In this document: positions 62,120 through 64,000 of the stretch, one piece after another
Numbering within the stretch: position 1 is the stretch's first letter
Layout: every line of letters starts with the position of its first letter
Source of the DNA: Lysinibacillus pinottii
GTDB lineage: Bacteria > Bacillota > Bacilli > Bacillales_A > Planococcaceae
DNA length: 64,000 nucleotides
Direction of reading: 5' to 3'
NCBI RefSeq assembly: GCF_024753545.1
Contig: NZ_JANTOO010000002.1
Span: forward strand, 62,001 to 126,000
Translations under genes and position numbers: made by a program
Notes under the pieces: model-generated
Told to the model about the DNA's origin: nothing
What the model saw: the letters and a program-made list of their open reading frames with translations, nothing else
The model's database searches: none

Positions 62120-63778
62120 TTAATCTACTAAAATAAAATGTCCCTTCACAAAGCGATCCGATAATACAACTAAACGATCCGATGGCTGTAAATCAGAGGC
62201 CTGAATCACTTTGCCTGCTTTTATCAGTGTCGCTTGATCAATATTCATATTAATCATCTCACCTGCTTCATACCAACGGCCATTTTGCCATTGACTAACA
62301 CTCTTAACGTTAATGACAGCAGGGTACGTTGATTTCACAGATTGCAACTTCCCTGTAAGCATTAATGGTGCAACAGGCTTCGCATTATCTAAAATGTGAA
62401 GTGCTTGTACATGGCCATCCTTCACATAGAAGTAACCATAACGGCCCTCGGATAAATAAAGTTCAATATCAGGCATAACACTATAGGTTCTATTTCCGTC
62501 ATCAACTTTTGCCTTTGTTGAATTACTTACAGAAAGTACAGTACGATCCGTTTTCTTGAAAACATTGGATTCAATTTTCATAGCATCATCAATTTCAATC
62601 AGATATCCATCAGCTTGAGATAATCGTCCATAATATAATTCATGACCAGCTAAGTTTGGTGACATAAAGCTATCACTCGTCACTTGCACTACCTGTGCAT
62701 AATGATCACGGGCAGCACCATCTGCAATCACAAATGCAGTACCATAAGCCATAAGCCCCGTTGGTTCAATTAAACGTCCATTACGAATTAAAATAGTTCC
62801 GTTATGGAAATACATTGAACCCGCTGTTTTAAGCTTTAACAGTTTGTAATCTGTATCCACAGATAGCATTGGTTCATAATAAGTGCGTTCATTGTTTTTT
62901 AATACTACAATTTTCTCTATAACTTCTTTTCCAAATTGTTTTACAGTCGCGTAGTATGCTTCACTACCAATATAATTTTTAAGTTGACCCTTCTCTACTT
63001 TAGTATTTCCAACATATATTGGCACCTTGGAAGTAAAAGGCATCGTTGAAAGGTCTGTAGTAATTTTAGAGCCAAACTGCCAGTTAACAAAAGCATGTTG
63101 ATTTTTGACAGTTAATTTATTGGCATTAGGGTTTACCGCTTGTATTTCGCCTTTATATAGGTTTTCTACTAGAGTACCCGTTTCACTTATCGCTATTTTA
63201 GTAACGATAGAAGTATTTTTATTCTTCAAGCTCAATTTAATTCGATCTCCAACATACAGTGCACTGATATCTGTTGCTGATGAGCTTTTTTGATAAACGG
63301 TTTCTTTATTTATATAATAGATAGATTCTGCACCAACATCTGGTTTTACCATAATAAATAATCCATTAGGATCAATACTCGTTACAACACCAGCAATTGT
63401 TGTACTGTTGCCTCCAGTCGATGGAACATTCGTTTCTGTTGGTAAATTTGATTTCCCTCGTAGTTCCACCACACTTCTTAAAGAAATGTCAGCTTCCACT
63501 TCCATACCCAGTTTAAAACCTTCTATAGTTGTGGACGTATTATTAATAAATAATCGAGTGTTCTTATTGATATTGTAGGTTACAGTACGCCCTCGATCAT
63601 TTTGCAATGTCACTTTACTAAGCTGCTTTTCAATCGTGCCATCTGGTTTTGTATATTCTGAATATGTTACATCGACAAAGGTACCAGTCACTAGTTGGGC
63701 TGCCTTAGCTGTTTGGTTAAAGGAAAAAACTAGAACCATTAGTAACATAATCGATAGTATGTATGAATACTTTTTCAA
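62120..63778 (-). CDS. Secreted protein of unknown function, beta-repeat type
   Basis: A 552-residue protein with a signal peptide (1-27, cleaved after TAKAA) and no membrane anchor or SLH repeats. The mature part is a chain of short beta-rich units that resemble OB- or KOW-like barrels. These carry repeated phrases such as GVVTSIDPNGLFIMV, GEIQAVNPNANKLTVKN, YGRLSQADGYLIEID and GKLQSVKSTYPAVINV. TTG start at 63778 after AAGGAGG. Together with the two SLH proteins it forms a putative surface cluster; no function can be assigned. Confidence 0.7.
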   Translation of the reverse strand: MKKYSYILSIMLLMVLVFSFNQTAKAAQLVTGTFVDVTYSEYTKPDGTIEKQLSKVTLQNDRGRTVTYNINKNTRLFINNTSTTIEGFKLGMEVEADISLRSVVELRGKSNLPTETNVPSTGGNSTTIAGVVTSIDPNGLFIMVKPDVGAESIYYINKETVYQKSSSATDISALYVGDRIKLSLKNKNTSIVTKIAISETGTLVENLYKGEIQAVNPNANKLTVKNQHAFVNWQFGSKITTDLSTMPFTSKVPIYVGNTKVEKGQLKNYIGSEAYYATVKQFGKEVIEKIVVLKNNERTYYEPMLSVDTDYKLLKLKTAGSMYFHNGTILIRNGRLIEPTGLMAYGTAFVIADGAARDHYAQVVQVTSDSFMSPNLAGHELYYGRLSQADGYLIEIDDAMKIESNVFKKTDRTVLSVSNSTKAKVDDGNRTYSVMPDIELYLSEGRYGYFYVKDGHVQALHILDNAKPVAPLMLTGKLQSVKSTYPAVINVKSVSQWQNGRWYEAGEMINMNIDQATLIKAGKVIQASDLQPSDRLVVLSDRFVKGHFILVD

Positions 63779-63891
63779 AACTGCTGCCTCCTTGCTAAAA
63801 TTTAGTCATGAATAGTATATCGTATTATTGGTAGTTTTTCTCATTCATAAAGTTACAATTTCTATCGCTACCCGTTAATTTTTAAAAGTAG

Positions 63892-63916
63892 AGGTAGCTT
63901 TCAATTAAAGCTACCT
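63892..63916 (-). terminator. Terminator of the gene at the right edge
   Basis: AGGTAGCTTT pairs with AAAGCTACCT around CAATT, weak T run on the minus strand. Confidence 0.6.
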
Positions 63917-63923
63917 TTCCTGC

Positions 63924-64000
63924 TCAGACCTGAACATCAATTGTATGTCCAGCTGTCGGATGTGGAGCATCTAACATTTCAACTAATTGTTCTGTGTTTT
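63924..64000 (-). CDS. C-terminal end of an unidentified protein (runs off right edge)
   Basis: The last 24 codons of a minus-strand frame end in TGA at 63924-63926, with the C terminus LVEMLDAPHPTAGHTIDVQV. A terminator hairpin follows. Too short to identify; coding status rests on the open frame, the terminator and the strand shared with its neighbours. Confidence 0.5.
   Translation of the reverse strand, partial: NTEQLVEMLDAPHPTAGHTIDVQV

Noticed and set aside
1..64000. CRISPR arrays, rRNA, tRNA, insertion sequences or prophage genes
   Set aside because: No regular repeat-spacer array, transposase, integrase, tRNA cloverleaf or rRNA segment was seen.

Overview
The window looks like chromosomal DNA of a low-GC, endospore-forming Bacillaceae/Planococcaceae member, most like Lysinibacillus. 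This rests on sporulation genes (spoVB, safA, spoIVFA/FB, spo0B and spoVID-, spoIIB- and ysxE-like genes), SLH-type S-layer proteins, SigA-type promoters and T-box leaders. The order of the conserved genes matches what I recall of the Bacillus subtilis stretch from hemA to relA. The species assignment is inference. Nearly all genes are on the minus strand; only marR, a chemoreceptor, spoVB, a polysaccharide deacetylase, niaR and one tiny membrane-protein gene are on the plus strand.

Layout. 1-4.9 kb: 5' part of relA, a pseudouridine catabolism pair (psuK-psuG), and an MFS transporter divergent from a MarR regulator with two palindromic operators. 4.9-7.8 kb: apt and recJ. 7.9-14.2 kb: a trpEDCFBA operon behind a Trp-specific T-box; its TrpE lacks the catalytic residues of the family. 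14.4-24.1 kb: chemoreceptor, secDF with a structured leader, comN, spoVB, a DUF421 protein, a deacetylase, yajC, tgt. 24.2-26.9 kb: queA, ruvB and ruvA, with a LexA box. 27.0-33.4 kb: ysxE-like kinase (apparent frameshift), safA, niaR, a DCC thiol-disulfide protein, pheA, pheB, obgE, spo0B. 33.7-42.7 kb: rpmA-prp-rplU, spoIVFA/FB, minCD, mreBCD, radC, maf and a spoIIB-like gene. 42.9-49.2 kb: two tandem folC paralogues, a small hypothetical gene, valS with its own T-box. 49.3-57.3 kb: tiny membrane ORF, a SpoVID-like protein without LysM, an SRPBCC protein and the haem operon hemAXCDBL. 57.5-63.8 kb: three large exported proteins, two with SLH domains and one of those with a von Willebrand A domain. 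A gene tail runs off the right edge.

Working together: the trp genes (branch from chorismate) and pheA/pheB serve aromatic amino acid synthesis. hemAXCDBL makes uroporphyrinogen III from glutamyl-tRNA. mre/min set cell shape and septum position, the spo genes act in spore formation, and secDF/yajC support the Sec translocon. The points I find most unusual are the catalytically stripped TrpE, the divergent second FolC, the redistribution of the SpoVID/YsxE/SafA spore-coat module with an apparent start-codon loss and a frameshift, the leaders of secDF, pheA and mreB, and the three-gene surface-protein cluster.
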